A stretch of 64,000 bases of DNA from Rhodovarius crocodyli (GCA_945901085.1 CAMDJV010000004.1:1-64000); one strand, 5' to 3'. Positions 17,386 to 25,687 are shown, counted from the stretch's first letter. Made by a program: numbers and translations. The notes: a model not told the origin generated them from the sequence alone.

Positions 17386-18371
17386 TGCGCGCCCCAGGTT
17401 TCTGGTCGGGCGGTGGGGGAATTTTCCCGCTGCTGCTCTCCCCCATCGCGGCGGTCTATGCCGGCGCGACGGCGCGGCGCATGGCGGCGCCGGGCTGGAA
17501 GGCGCCCATCCCCGTGGTGTGCTGCGGCAATGCCACCGCGGGCGGCGCGGGCAAGACGACCCTCGCCTTGGATATTGGCCGCCGTTTGGCCCGGCGCGGT
17601 GTGGGCGCGCAATTCCTGCTGCGCGGCTATGGCGGTGCCATGAAGGGGCCGGTGCGGGTGGTGGAAACCCTGCACAGCGTGCGAGATGTGGGCGATGAGG
17701 CGCTGTTGCTGGCGCATGAGCGCCCGACCTGGGTTTCGGCCGATCGCGCGGCGGGGGCGCAGGCGGCGGTGGCCGCCCGGGCGCAGGCCATTGTGATGGA
17801 TGATGGGCTGCAAAACCCGACGCTGGAGAAAGACCTCTCGCTGCTGACCATTGATGGCGGCTATGGCTTTGGCAATGGCCGGGTGATCCCCTCGGGGCCG
17901 CTGCGCGAGCCGGTGGCGGCGGCGGCGGCGCGCTGCCATGCTGCGGTGCTGATCGGGCCTGATGAGACGGGCGCGCTGGCCGCCCTGCCCCCTGGCTTGC
18001 GCGTGTTACGGGCAAGGCTAGTGCCGGGGCCTGAGGCGGCGGCGCTGGCCGGGCGGGCGGTGATGGCATTTTGCGGGATCGCCAATCCGCAGAAATTCTT
18101 CGCGACCCTGACGGAGGCTGGCGCCATCCTCGCCGGCCGCGCCCCCTTTGCTGACCATTACCCCTTTGATGAGGGCGATATGGAGACGCTGCTGAAGGAG
18201 GCGGCGAGCCTGCGGGCCATGCCGGTGACGACGCGCAAGGATTTCGTCCGCATTCCCCAGAAATACCGCGAAGCGGTGAGCGTGGTGACGGTGGCGCTGG
18301 AATGGGATGAGAGCAGCCAGATTGAGGAACTGCTAGAACCCCTGGCGCATGGCATGCCGCTGGCGCTGTAA
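17385..18371 (+). CDS. lpxK: Tetraacyldisaccharide 4'-kinase
   Basis: Phosphorylates the 4' position of the lipid A disaccharide at the inner membrane. It is 328 residues. The ATG at 17385 overlaps the waaA TGA; a TTG one codon earlier is possible. The N-terminal hydrophobic anchor and the unusual P-loop CCGNATAGGAGKTTLALDI are visible, as are LLRGYGG, DEALLLA and DDGLQNPTLEKDLSLLTID of the catalytic Asp region. The C-terminal DHYPFDEGDM and TTRKDFVRIP blocks are typical. It is the last gene of this lipid operon. Confidence 0.93.
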   Translation: MRAPGFWSGGGGIFPLLLSPIAAVYAGATARRMAAPGWKAPIPVVCCGNATAGGAGKTTLALDIGRRLARRGVGAQFLLRGYGGAMKGPVRVVETLHSVRDVGDEALLLAHERPTWVSADRAAGAQAAVAARAQAIVMDDGLQNPTLEKDLSLLTIDGGYGFGNGRVIPSGPLREPVAAAAARCHAAVLIGPDETGALAALPPGLRVLRARLVPGPEAAALAGRAVMAFCGIANPQKFFATLTEAGAILAGRAPFADHYPFDEGDMETLLKEAASLRAMPVTTRKDFVRIPQKYREAVSVVTVALEWDESSQIEELLEPLAHGMPLAL

Positions 18372-18479
18372 GGCTCGGCCGAAGGGCTCAGCCGGTGCTG
18401 AGACTCAGCTTGCTGGCGCTGGGCGGGATATCGTGTGCGGGGTTCTCGTCGAAGAAGCCCTCGGGGTGCAGAGAGAAGC

Positions 18480-18725
18480 CGCAGGTGATGACCGGCGTGA
18501 GCGTGGCGGTGGCGGCGTTGGAGGGGCTCGGCCTCGTGAGTGCATTGCCGCCCGACCAGGCGCGGATGCGCGCGGCGGCCCTGGGATGCGGCGGTGGCGG
18601 TGGCAGAGGCGGCACCGCTCTCGCTGCGCGCCGCCAAGGCGGCCTTCTTCGAATTGACGCGGCGCGATGGCCCGGCCCATCTGGCACGGGCCGAGAAGCG
18701 CCAGCAGCGCTTTGTGGGGCGCTAG
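18480..18725 (+). pseudogene. Decayed 3' end of an enoyl-CoA hydratase/isomerase gene
   Basis: One frame reads LGLVSALPPDQARMRAAAL. After a shift of frame around 18585 the next reads AEAAPLSLRAAKAAFFE and continues to EKRQQRFVGR before a TAG at 18723-18725. These blocks match the order of the enoyl-CoA hydratase C-terminal half (GLVs-vppd, then APLslraaK, then the EKR-F end). There is no start and no N-terminal crotonase domain, so this is read as a remnant broken by at least one frameshift. The family call is by eye. Confidence 0.4.
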
Positions 18726-18789
18726 CCAGGTGCTGATGGCGGAGCAGAGTAGCGAAAAGGCTTTGCCCTCTCACCCTCTCCCACCAGGT

Positions 18790-19014
18790 TCGACATACAT
18801 GTCGACGATTGTCCTGGACCTTTGAGTATTTAAATCAAAAATCTAACGAAGGTGCAGGAAACTGAGTTTCCTGCTGGGGTGCTCGAGGGGCTAAGCCCCT
18901 CGATCTTGCTTTAGAGCCTGTTCCGTTCGCCTCGGCTCACTGCACAGGCTCTAAGCTTTTGTTTGTCGAGCATCTTTATCCGTTCAAACGATTCCGTTTG
19001 AACGGATGATGCTC
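18790..19014. repeat. Array of five palindromes
   Basis: Five inverted repeats follow one another: TCGACAT-AC-ATGTCGA (18790-18805); a 21-bp palindrome with 10-bp perfect arms and one central base (18854-18874, arms GCAGGAAACT/AGTTTCCTGC); a second of identical geometry (18883-18903, arms TCGAGGGGCT/AGCCCCTCGA); 11-bp arms TTAGAGCCTGT/ACAGGCTCTAA with a 22-nt loop (18911-18954); and a long stem with 13-bp inner arms (18978-18990 with 18995-19007) plus outer GAGCATC/GATGCTC (18968-18974, 19008-19014). They may be extragenic palindromic repeats. The last ones could terminate transcription of either flanking gene. Confidence 0.8.
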
Positions 19015-19060
19015 TAGCGCCCTATTCGTGTCCCAGCGCCGCCCCAGCAGCCCTGGTTTT

Positions 19061-19396
19061 TTAACCGACGCCGAGCAATTCCACCTCAAAAAGCAGCGTC
19101 GCATTGGGCGGAATAACGCCGCCAGCGCCACGCGCGCCATAGCCCAGCTCCGGTGGAATCACGAGGGTGCGGCTGCCGCCCACCTTCATGCCGGCAAAGC
19201 CCTGGTCCCAGCCGCCGATCACCTGGCCCACGCCGAGGGTGAATTCGAAGGGCTGACCGCGATCACGCGAGCTGTCGAACTTCCGGCCCTTATTCTCCGG
19301 TGCCGCGGGGTCATAGAGCCAGCCGGTGTAATGCACGCTGATCTGCTGCCCGGCAGTCGCCTCAGCGCCGGTGCCGATGGTGGTGTCTGTTGTCAT
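19061..19396 (-). CDS. FKBP-type peptidyl-prolyl cis-trans isomerase
   Basis: A minimal 111-residue FKBP domain that speeds proline isomerisation in protein folding. Conserved blocks are [41 protein letters not shown] and [22 protein letters not shown], giving the complete active-site set. It has no signal peptide, so it is cytoplasmic. It is one complete domain with no trigger-factor or SlyD insertion. It is a single-gene unit transcribed away from the MOSC gene and towards the palindrome array. Confidence 0.92.
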   Translation of the reverse strand: MTTDTTIGTGAEATAGQQISVHYTGWLYDPAAPENKGRKFDSSRDRGQPFEFTLGVGQVIGGWDQGFAGMKVGGSRTLVIPPELGYGARGAGGVIPPNATLLFEVELLGVG

Positions 19397-19527
19397 GGTC
19401 GCTCTCCCTTGGGGCTGTGATGGCGGCAGTTACAGGTCAGCGGCGCCTGGCGGCAAGCCCGGCGGGTGAGGGGGGGGCCTGGCGTATGGGCTTGCCGCCG
19501 CCGGCCGATGCTGTAGCAGGGCCGGCC

Positions 19528-20037
19528 ATGGCAAACGCGCATCCGGCTTTTCCCCAGGGCTCGCCCTTGCAGGCGCTGTTCGAGGCGCCGATGCGCCCGG
19601 GCGTGGTGGCATGGATCGGCCTGCGCCCGGAGCGCCGAGCGGCCATGCAGATTGTCGATACCGCAGCACTCATCGCGGGCCAGGGCCTGGTGGGCGATCG
19701 CTACCGCTCCAGCCGCAATGGCGGGCGGCAGGTGACGCTGGTCTCGGCGGCGCATCTGCAGGCGGTGGCGGATTTTCTGGGCCTGGATGCGCTGGCGCCG
19801 GAGCGGCTGCGGCGCAATATCGTGGTGCGGGGGATCAACCTGCTGGCGCTGAAGGGAAGGCCATTTCGCCTCGGCGGAGCGCTGCTGGAATATAGCGGTG
19901 AATGCCATCCCTGCTCGCGCATGGAGGAAGAATTTGGCCCCGGCGGCTATAATGCGCTGCGCGGGCATGGCGGCATCAATGCCCGGGTGCTGGAGGGGGG
20001 TGCCTTGCGGCTGGGCGATAGGCTCACGCCGTTATAG
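19528..20037 (+). CDS. MOSC domain-containing protein
   Basis: A 169-residue MOSC-domain protein. The family is related to the C-terminal sulfur-carrier domain of molybdenum cofactor sulfurases. The signature LVGDRYRSSRNGGRQVTLVS, RRNIVVRGINLLALKGRPF and the conserved cysteine in GECHPCSRMEEEFGPGGYNALRGHGGINA are visible. The ATG at 19528 was chosen because upstream codons are low in coding character. It probably handles Mo cofactor or sulfur transfer. It converges with the TauE exporter gene, with only one base between stops. Confidence 0.85.
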   Translation: MANAHPAFPQGSPLQALFEAPMRPGVVAWIGLRPERRAAMQIVDTAALIAGQGLVGDRYRSSRNGGRQVTLVSAAHLQAVADFLGLDALAPERLRRNIVVRGINLLALKGRPFRLGGALLEYSGECHPCSRMEEEFGPGGYNALRGHGGINARVLEGGALRLGDRLTPL

Positions 20038-20038
20038 T

Positions 20039-20767
20039 TCAGTTCCAGAGGACCCTGGCCGCCATCGCCACCGCCGTGGCCGCCAGCACCCACAAGGCCA
20101 CCCGGCGGTAGCGCGCATCAGGGCTGCGGGCATAGAGCGCCGCACCCAGCGCCGAGCCCAGCCAGACCCCCGGCAGCCCCGCCAGCGCCAAGAGCGCGAC
20201 CTGGCCATCGATGCGCCCGAGCAAAGCCAGCGGCACCAGCCCGGCCAGGGCGGTCAGCATGAAGAGCACGATCATGGCACCCCGCCCCGCCTCGGCGCGC
20301 ATGGGCGATGCCAGATACATGGCGATCACCGGCGGGCCTGGCATGGCGGCCAGCCCATTGCACAGCCCCGACATCGCGCCAAAGACCAGCACAAGGGGCC
20401 CACGCGGCGTGCGGCTGAGGCTGAAGCCACCGCCCAGAATGGCCACTGTCAGCCCCACCAGCACGGCGATGGCCAGGCGCACGGGCGCTGCCGGCAGCAT
20501 GGTCAGTGCCCAAAGGCCCAAGGGGGTGGTCAACGCCGCCCCCAGGGCGAGCCGGCCGAGCGAGGGTTTATCCGCCACCGCCCAGGCACCACGCAGCCCC
20601 TGCAGGCTGACGGCCAATTGCAAGAGCATCACCACCGGCACCACATCGGCCGGCGGATGCAGCAGGCTGAGCAGCGGCATGGCGGCAATGGCGAAGCCAA
20701 ACCCCGAGAAGCCGCGCAGCAACCCGGCGAAGAACAGCATGGCAAGGCTGAGGGCGATGTCAGCCAT
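20039..20767 (-). CDS. Sulfite exporter TauE/SafE family membrane protein
   Basis: An integral inner-membrane protein of 242 residues with about seven or eight hydrophobic segments and the family's N-terminal block RGFSGFGFAIAAMPLLSLL. The start at 20767 (MADIALSLAMLFFAG) was chosen because it begins directly at the first membrane helix. Upstream in-frame codons read as non-coding. Members export sulfite, sulfonates or other anions; the substrate is not predictable. The adjacent convergent MOSC gene also touches sulfur chemistry, a possible but unproven link. Confidence 0.87.
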   Translation of the reverse strand: MADIALSLAMLFFAGLLRGFSGFGFAIAAMPLLSLLHPPADVVPVVMLLQLAVSLQGLRGAWAVADKPSLGRLALGAALTTPLGLWALTMLPAAPVRLAIAVLVGLTVAILGGGFSLSRTPRGPLVLVFGAMSGLCNGLAAMPGPPVIAMYLASPMRAEAGRGAMIVLFMLTALAGLVPLALLGRIDGQVALLALAGLPGVWLGSALGAALYARSPDARYRRVALWVLAATAVAMAARVLWN

Positions 20768-21105
20768 CAATTGATGGCCACGAGGCAATGGCATCGGTCG
20801 AACAGGACAGCCCCGCGCGGCATGCGCCGGGCATTTCCATGGATTGTTCGGCTGATGCTGGGGGATTGACCACGCCAACACGCCAGCACAGCTGGCCCTG
20901 GCAAGCTAGCCCAGCGGCCGCAAGCGCCCCATGCGCGCGGGGCCCAAAGACGCTTTTGCCAGCACCTGCTGGACCATCATTGATTTTCAATAATATCATC
21001 GGGATGAACGGGACTATCTGCCTGTTGCGGAGGGCTGGCGGAGGATCGGGGCTGAAAGCCCGCACATGCCTCCCCTGCCTTCCTGTAGTTGAAAGGGAGC
21101 AAGCA
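20768..21105. other. Intergenic region between divergent tauE-like and lactonase-like genes
   Basis: No credible gene is seen. A locally AT-rich stretch with partial dyad symmetry (ATTGATTTTCAATAATATCAT, about 20979-20999) is the best candidate promoter or operator. A GAAAGGGAG element at 21091-21099 is the ribosome binding site of the following amidohydrolase gene. Confidence 0.4.
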
Positions 21106-22134
21106 ATGAGCGGCCACCAGCACCAGATACCAATTCGCGAGGATTGGCTGGCCACCACCACTGAGGCGATTCTCGACCCCGGCCAGCGGATCATCGACCC
21201 CCATCACCACCTGTGGGAGCGTGCCGGCTGGCGCTATCTGCTCGATGAGATGCTGGCCGATATCCGCTCGGGCCATGATGTTCGGGCCACGGTGCTGGTG
21301 CAGTCCAGCCGCTCTTTTTCGCGGGCCGCGGGGCCCGAGGCGATGCGCCCGGTGGGCGAGACGGAATTCGCCGCCGGCGTGGCGGCCATGTGCGACAGCG
21401 GGCTTTATGGCGATGTCAGGGTCTGCGCCGGTATCGTCTCCCAGGCCAATCTGATGCTGGGGGCGGCGGTCCGCCCGGTGCTGGAGGCGCATGCGGCAGC
21501 GGCGGGCGGGCGCTTTCGCGGCATCCGCCACATCGCCTGCTGGGACCCTGATCCTGGGCTGCTGAACCCGGCCTATGCGCCGCCGGAGCGCATGCTGGAG
21601 CGGGAAGATTTCCGCCAGGGCATCGCCGTGCTGGGCGAGATGGGGCTGAGCTTTGATGCCTGGCTGTATTTCCACCAGATTCCGGAACTGACCGCGCTGG
21701 CGCGGGCCTTTCCGCAATTGCCCATCGTGCTGAACCATTGCGGCGGCGTGCTGGGCATCGGCCGCTATGCGCAGATGCGCGAGGAAGTCTGGACCCGCTG
21801 GCAGGCCGCCATCGCCGAATTGGCCACCTGCCCCAATGTGATGGTCAAGCTGGGCGGGCTTGGCATGCGCCTGCCCGGCTTTGGGCTGGAGGAGGGCGCC
21901 ACGGCCCCCGATTCCGTCACCCTTGCCGCCGCCTGGCGGCCCTGGATGGAGGAGATCATCACCCGCTTCGGACCCGCGCGGTGCATGTTTGAGAGCAATT
22001 TCCCGGTCGATAAGGGCGGCTTCAGCTATGCCGTGGGCTGGAACGCCTTCAAGCGCTTGGCTGCGGGGGCCTCTGCTGAGGAGAAGGACGCGCTGTTCTG
22101 GGGCAGTGCGGCACGCTTCTACCGGCTGGGCTGA
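21106..22134 (+). CDS. Amidohydrolase family protein (lactonase-like)
   Basis: A TIM-barrel amidohydrolase-2 protein of 342 residues, starting at ATG 21106 behind AAAGGGAG. The N-terminal metal motif is IDPHHHLWER; VLVQSS, RGIRHIACWD, VLNHCGG and MFESNFPVDKG follow. This pattern matches the branch containing L-fuconolactonase and 2-pyrone-4,6-dicarboxylate lactonase, which hydrolyse sugar or aromatic lactones. The next gene, convergent, is an enolase-superfamily enzyme, and a Bug binding protein follows, which together suggest uptake and breakdown of a sugar acid or similar compound. Confidence 0.83.
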   Translation: MSGHQHQIPIREDWLATTTEAILDPGQRIIDPHHHLWERAGWRYLLDEMLADIRSGHDVRATVLVQSSRSFSRAAGPEAMRPVGETEFAAGVAAMCDSGLYGDVRVCAGIVSQANLMLGAAVRPVLEAHAAAAGGRFRGIRHIACWDPDPGLLNPAYAPPERMLEREDFRQGIAVLGEMGLSFDAWLYFHQIPELTALARAFPQLPIVLNHCGGVLGIGRYAQMREEVWTRWQAAIAELATCPNVMVKLGGLGMRLPGFGLEEGATAPDSVTLAAAWRPWMEEIITRFGPARCMFESNFPVDKGGFSYAVGWNAFKRLAAGASAEEKDALFWGSAARFYRLG

Positions 22135-23208
22135 TCACCAGGCGGGGTCGAGCCCGAGGCCTGGCCCCGTGGGCACCGCTATATGGCCGGCCACGGGGTC
22201 GAGCGCCTTACCATAGGGCGCGGCCTGCAGATCGGCATAATAGATCTCGATCGGCTGCGCCTCCTCTGCCGCAGCAAGGAAATGCAGGCTGGCCAGCAGG
22301 CCGGGGCCGAAATAGGGGCAATGGGGCACCAGCTCCACGCCCGCCAACCGGGCGAGTTCCGCCACCTGGCGCATGGCGGTGAGGCCGCCGATCTTGGTCA
22401 CGCTGGGCTGGGCCACATCCAGGGCACCAGCGGCAAAGAAGCGGCCGAACTCCTCGGGCGAGCCGATATTCTCGCCGCCCGCAATGGGGCAGCGCGCCGC
22501 ATTGCGCACGGTGGCGATGCCGGTGAGATCCTCGGGCGGCCAGATCGGCTCCTCCACCCAGGCGATGTTCATTCCCTCCACCGCGCGGCAGAAATCCATC
22601 GCCTCCGCCTCGCTGCCCCAGGCGCAATTGATGTCGAGCATAAGGGGCACCTCAGGCGGGGCGGCGGCGCGGGCGGCGCGGATGCAGGCCAGATCCACCT
22701 CATGCAGCTTGATCCGGGCATAGCCGCGCGCCACCGCCTCGCGGGTGTTGCGCGCCACATCCTCGGGCACGCCATAGCGCAGCAGGCTGGCATAGGCCTC
22801 CACCCGCTCGCGCGCTGCCGAGCCCAGCAGCGCATGCAGCGGCTTGCCCGCGCGCTTGCCTGCCAAATCCCATAGCGCGATGTCGATGGCGGAGATCGCA
22901 AAGGTCACCGGGCCGCTGCGGCCGAAATTATGGAAGCGCCGCTGCAGCATCAACGACAATGCGGCGGGTCTTGTCGCGTCCTGGCCGATGGCGGCGGGGG
23001 CGATCAGGCGGTCCAGCGCGTCCTTGGTGGTGTCCACGAGGTTGAAGCCAAACCCCTCGCCCCAGCCATGCAGCCCATCCTCGGTCTCGACCCGCACCAC
23101 CAGCGTGTCCATGCCGCGCAGATGCAAATTGCCGCCCACACCGCTGCTGCCAGCGCCATAGGTGAAGCTGCTGCGCTGAATGCGGCTTTCGATACGCGTG
23201 ATCTTCAT
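22135..23208 (-). CDS. Mandelate racemase/muconate lactonizing enzyme family protein
   Basis: An enolase-superfamily enzyme of 357 residues, starting at ATG 23208 (MKITRIESRIQ). Longer frames upstream lack coding character. The N-terminal capping domain has GLHGWGEGFG. The barrel shows RIKLHEVD (base position), then metal ligands in LMLDINCAW (Asp), AWVEEPIWPPED (Glu) and AGGENIGS (Glu). The C-terminal VTKIGGLTAM is also present. It probably abstracts an alpha proton from a carboxylate substrate such as a sugar acid dehydratase or racemase would. It starts divergently from the Bug gene. Confidence 0.85.
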   Translation of the reverse strand: MKITRIESRIQRSSFTYGAGSSGVGGNLHLRGMDTLVVRVETEDGLHGWGEGFGFNLVDTTKDALDRLIAPAAIGQDATRPAALSLMLQRRFHNFGRSGPVTFAISAIDIALWDLAGKRAGKPLHALLGSAARERVEAYASLLRYGVPEDVARNTREAVARGYARIKLHEVDLACIRAARAAAPPEVPLMLDINCAWGSEAEAMDFCRAVEGMNIAWVEEPIWPPEDLTGIATVRNAARCPIAGGENIGSPEEFGRFFAAGALDVAQPSVTKIGGLTAMRQVAELARLAGVELVPHCPYFGPGLLASLHFLAAAEEAQPIEIYYADLQAAPYGKALDPVAGHIAVPTGPGLGLDPAW

Positions 23209-23299
23209 GGCTATCCCCACCCTTCCGACTTGACCGTCTCTGGCTAATACTGGCCCCAAGGCTTCGGGCATGAAACCCAGGCCATGGAGGAATTCTGCC

Positions 23300-24277
23300 A
23301 TGTGGCGCATCACATCCCTGGCCTTGCTGGCCGCCCTGCCGGTTCTGCTGGGTAGCATTCCGGCGCGAGCGCAGGAGAATTTCCCAACAAGGCCGATTCG
23401 CTTCATCGTGCCCTTCGCCCCGGGTGGGCCGTCCGACATCGTGGCCCGCATCATGGCGCCGCGCATGCAGGTGACGCTGGGCCAGCCCCTGGTGGTGGAA
23501 AACCGCGTGGGCGCCGGCGGGGTGACCGGGGTGGAGGCCGCGCTGCGCGCCCCGGCGGATGGTTATACCATCTCCATCGCCTCGGCCGGCGCGCTGGCCA
23601 TTTCGCCCCGGCTGCCGCGCGGCACGCCCTATGACCCGCTGCGCGACCTCGCAGCCATCACCCTGGGCGTGCTGGTGCCCGAGCCATTGGTGGTGCATGC
23701 CGCCCTGCCCTATCGCAGCATGGCGGAGCTGATCGCCGCCGCCCGGGCGCGGCCGGGGGCGCTGAACTACGCCTCCTCCGGCCCTGGCAGCATGCCGCAT
23801 CTGGCGGCCGAGCAATTGCAGGCGGCAGCGGGCATTCAGCTCACCCATGTGGCCTATCGTGGCGGCGCGCCGCTGACCATGGCGGTGGTGCAGAATGAGG
23901 CACAGCTGGGCTTTGCCGATCTGCCGATTCTGCTGCCGCATATCCGCTCGGGGGTGCTGCGTGCCCTCGCCGTGGGGGCGAGTGCGAGGCTGCCATGGAT
24001 CCCTGATGTGCCCACCATGGCGGAGCTTGGCATGCCTTCTGTCGATGCCTCGAACTGGCATGGCATAGTGGCCCCTGCCCGGGTGCCGGAGCCTATCCTG
24101 GTGCTGCTCCACCGCGCCGCCGCCGGGGCGCTGCGCGACCCTGAGGTGGCGCGGCTGCTCAATGACCAAGGCGCTGTGCCCGGCGGCAATTCGCGTGCCG
24201 AGTTTGCTGCCTTTATCGCCTCGGAATTGACCAAATGGGGCGAGGTCATCCGCCGGGGCAATATTCAGGGCGAGTGA
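23300..24277 (+). CDS. Bug/TctC-family substrate-binding protein
   Basis: A second Bug-family periplasmic binding protein. ATG 23300 is preceded by GGAGG (23286-23290) and gives a clean Sec signal peptide ending IPARAQE. An in-frame ATG at 23270 would add ten residues and lacks such a site. The mature part carries RFIVPFAPGGPSDIVARIMAPRM, VENRVGAGG and THVAYRGGAPL. It is divergent from the enolase-superfamily gene and near a lactonase-like gene, so its ligand may be the acid those enzymes process. No transporter membrane genes are present. Confidence 0.88.
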   Translation: MWRITSLALLAALPVLLGSIPARAQENFPTRPIRFIVPFAPGGPSDIVARIMAPRMQVTLGQPLVVENRVGAGGVTGVEAALRAPADGYTISIASAGALAISPRLPRGTPYDPLRDLAAITLGVLVPEPLVVHAALPYRSMAELIAAARARPGALNYASSGPGSMPHLAAEQLQAAAGIQLTHVAYRGGAPLTMAVVQNEAQLGFADLPILLPHIRSGVLRALAVGASARLPWIPDVPTMAELGMPSVDASNWHGIVAPARVPEPILVLLHRAAAGALRDPEVARLLNDQGAVPGGNSRAEFAAFIASELTKWGEVIRRGNIQGE

Positions 24278-24438
24278 GCAGGCCGGCCTGGGCATCAGCC
24301 CAAGGCGCAGCCAGCCTGACCTCGCGGTTGGGTTTACGCCGGTTCGGCATTTCCATTGGGCGGGCGCGGGGCAACGCTGAAACCCTACGCCATCTTCCAC
24401 GTTCACATCCCATAGCAACACGCATGGGACAACTGAAC

Positions 24439-24999
24439 ATGGCACTTCGCCGCCAAATCCTCGCTGCCGCCGGCCTGGCCCTGAGCGCGCCCAGCATTCT
24501 TCGGGCACAGCCCAGCGCTGCCATTCCGGATGCGATGATGGCCGATGGCCGCTTCGCCAGCTTCATGGAGTTGCTCGAGCGCAGCCCAGCCCTGAATCTG
24601 CTGCGCGGTGCGGGACGATTCACCGTCTTCGCGCCCACCGATGCGGGGGTGAACACCATTCCCGCCACGCTGCGGGCTGGATTTACCGGGGTAGCGGGTG
24701 GTCCGAGTGCTTCGGCGGGCGATGCCGGGTCGCTGGCCGCGCTGGTGAACCTGCATATCGTCGAAGGGGTGTATCCCCTGTCGAGCTTCACGGCGCCCAG
24801 CACGATCCTGCGCAGCCGCAACGGCACCGGGCTGAAGGTCGAGCGCACGCCGCAGGATAGTTTGCGCGTCACCCTGGCCGATGATGTGGGGCCTGGGGTG
24901 GGTGGCATAAACCGGCCAAGCCCGGCGACGATTCTGATGCCGGTGGTGATGGCGGCGAATGGTGTCATTCTGCCCATCGATGTGGCCCTGCTCAAATAG
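24439..24999 (+). CDS. Fasciclin domain-containing exported protein
   Basis: A 186-residue secreted protein with a single fasciclin (FAS1) domain. The leader MALRRQILAAAGLALSAPSILRAQ is a signal peptide. An alternative ATG five codons earlier (24424) is possible. FAS1 signatures are SPALNLLRGAGRFTVFAPTDAGVN (H1 region) and LVNLHIVEGVYPL (H2-like). The C-terminus ends with ATILMPVVMAANGVILPIDVALL. Such proteins act in adhesion or surface interactions; the role here is unknown. The last 8 bases overlap the convergent pdeM-like gene. Confidence 0.82.
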   Translation: MALRRQILAAAGLALSAPSILRAQPSAAIPDAMMADGRFASFMELLERSPALNLLRGAGRFTVFAPTDAGVNTIPATLRAGFTGVAGGPSASAGDAGSLAALVNLHIVEGVYPLSSFTAPSTILRSRNGTGLKVERTPQDSLRVTLADDVGPGVGGINRPSPATILMPVVMAANGVILPIDVALLK

Positions 25000-25687
25000 C
25001 CGGAAGGCGGTTGGGGCCAAGGGGTGCTGAATAGAGCCGGTCTCGGCCCAATAGAAAAACCCGCCCGCCGCGGGGCGCGAAGGCCGCCAGGGCGGGGTCG
25101 CGCACATCCAGCCCGCCGGTGAAGGCGCCAAAGGCCGGCAGCACCACGCGGCGGGGGTCGGCCAGGAAGCAGGGGCGGGAGATGGCGCCGGCCCGGGTCT
25201 CAAGGCTGGCCTTGGGGTGGAAATGGCCGCTCACCTCCACCTCATTGTATCGGGCGAGCGGCGCGCCGCCGATATGGCGGAAGGTGATGGGGCCCAGCGT
25301 CAGGCTCTCCATCGCCTGGCCGGGCAGGCCTGTGGGCAGCACCGGATCATGATTGCCCAGCACCCAGGTGACATCGAGCGGGCCGAGCAGGCGGAGCAGC
25401 ATGGCCCTATCCTCGGCTGCCATGCGTTGCTCGGCACTCGCATCGTGGAAACTGTCGCCCAGCAGCACCACCCGGCTGGGCGCGTGCCGCCGCAGGGCCT
25501 GCGCCAGGCGGGAGAGCGTCTCGCGCGTGTCATAGGGCGGCAGCATGCGGCCGCGGGCAGCGTGGTGGCTGGCCTTTTCAAGGTGCAAATCCGCCACGGC
25601 GAGAAGCCGCTGGGCGGGCCAGAGCAGGACGCCCGAGGGGCAGAGCATCAGGCGCTCGCTGGCAATGTGCAGGGGGGCTGCGATCAT
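24992..25687 (-). CDS. pdeM: Ligase-associated DNA damage response endonuclease PdeM
   Basis: A metallophosphoesterase of 231 residues. Motifs are VADLHLEKASHHAARG, LLGDSFHD, LGNHDP and VSGHFHPKA. It belongs to the small phosphoesterase group that accompanies Lhr-type helicases and ATP-dependent ligases. Its ATG overlaps the stop of the helicase gene just upstream, so the two are coupled. It is probably a nuclease or phosphodiesterase in DNA end processing. Confidence 0.87.
   Translation of the reverse strand: MIAAPLHIASERLMLCPSGVLLWPAQRLLAVADLHLEKASHHAARGRMLPPYDTRETLSRLAQALRRHAPSRVVLLGDSFHDASAEQRMAAEDRAMLLRLLGPLDVTWVLGNHDPVLPTGLPGQAMESLTLGPITFRHIGGAPLARYNEVEVSGHFHPKASLETRAGAISRPCFLADPRRVVLPAFGAFTGGLDVRDPALAAFAPRGGRVFLLGRDRLYSAPLGPNRLPAI

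Larger units (their letters stand above)
18372..19060. other. Long gene-poor region: gene remnant followed by palindrome array
   Basis: No intact gene is supported between lpxK and the FKBP gene. The first 350 bp carry a frame-shifted tail resembling enoyl-CoA hydratase (about 18480-18725, plus strand). On the opposite strand, a short reading (about 18388-18495) has unusually protein-like composition, containing HPEGFFDENPAHD, but no recognised family. From 18790 onwards the DNA consists of consecutive palindromes with an AT-rich spacer (18820-18850). Confidence 0.6.

Noticed and set aside
18388-18774. 128-codon minus-strand frame ending in a natural-looking segment (HPEGFFDENPAHD).
   Set aside because: Only the last 35 or so residues look protein-like; the rest is antisense to the crotonase remnant and low in complexity. 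No family is recognised, so it is mentioned in the region note and not called as a gene.
23230-23250. TTGACC and TAATAC hexamers upstream of the second Bug gene as a promoter.
   Set aside because: The spacing is only 9 bp, too short for a sigma-70 promoter.
22928-24508. 526-codon minus-strand frame across the enolase/Bug region.
   Set aside because: It lies antisense to the Bug gene with a clear ribosome binding site and signal peptide. Composition is shadow-like.
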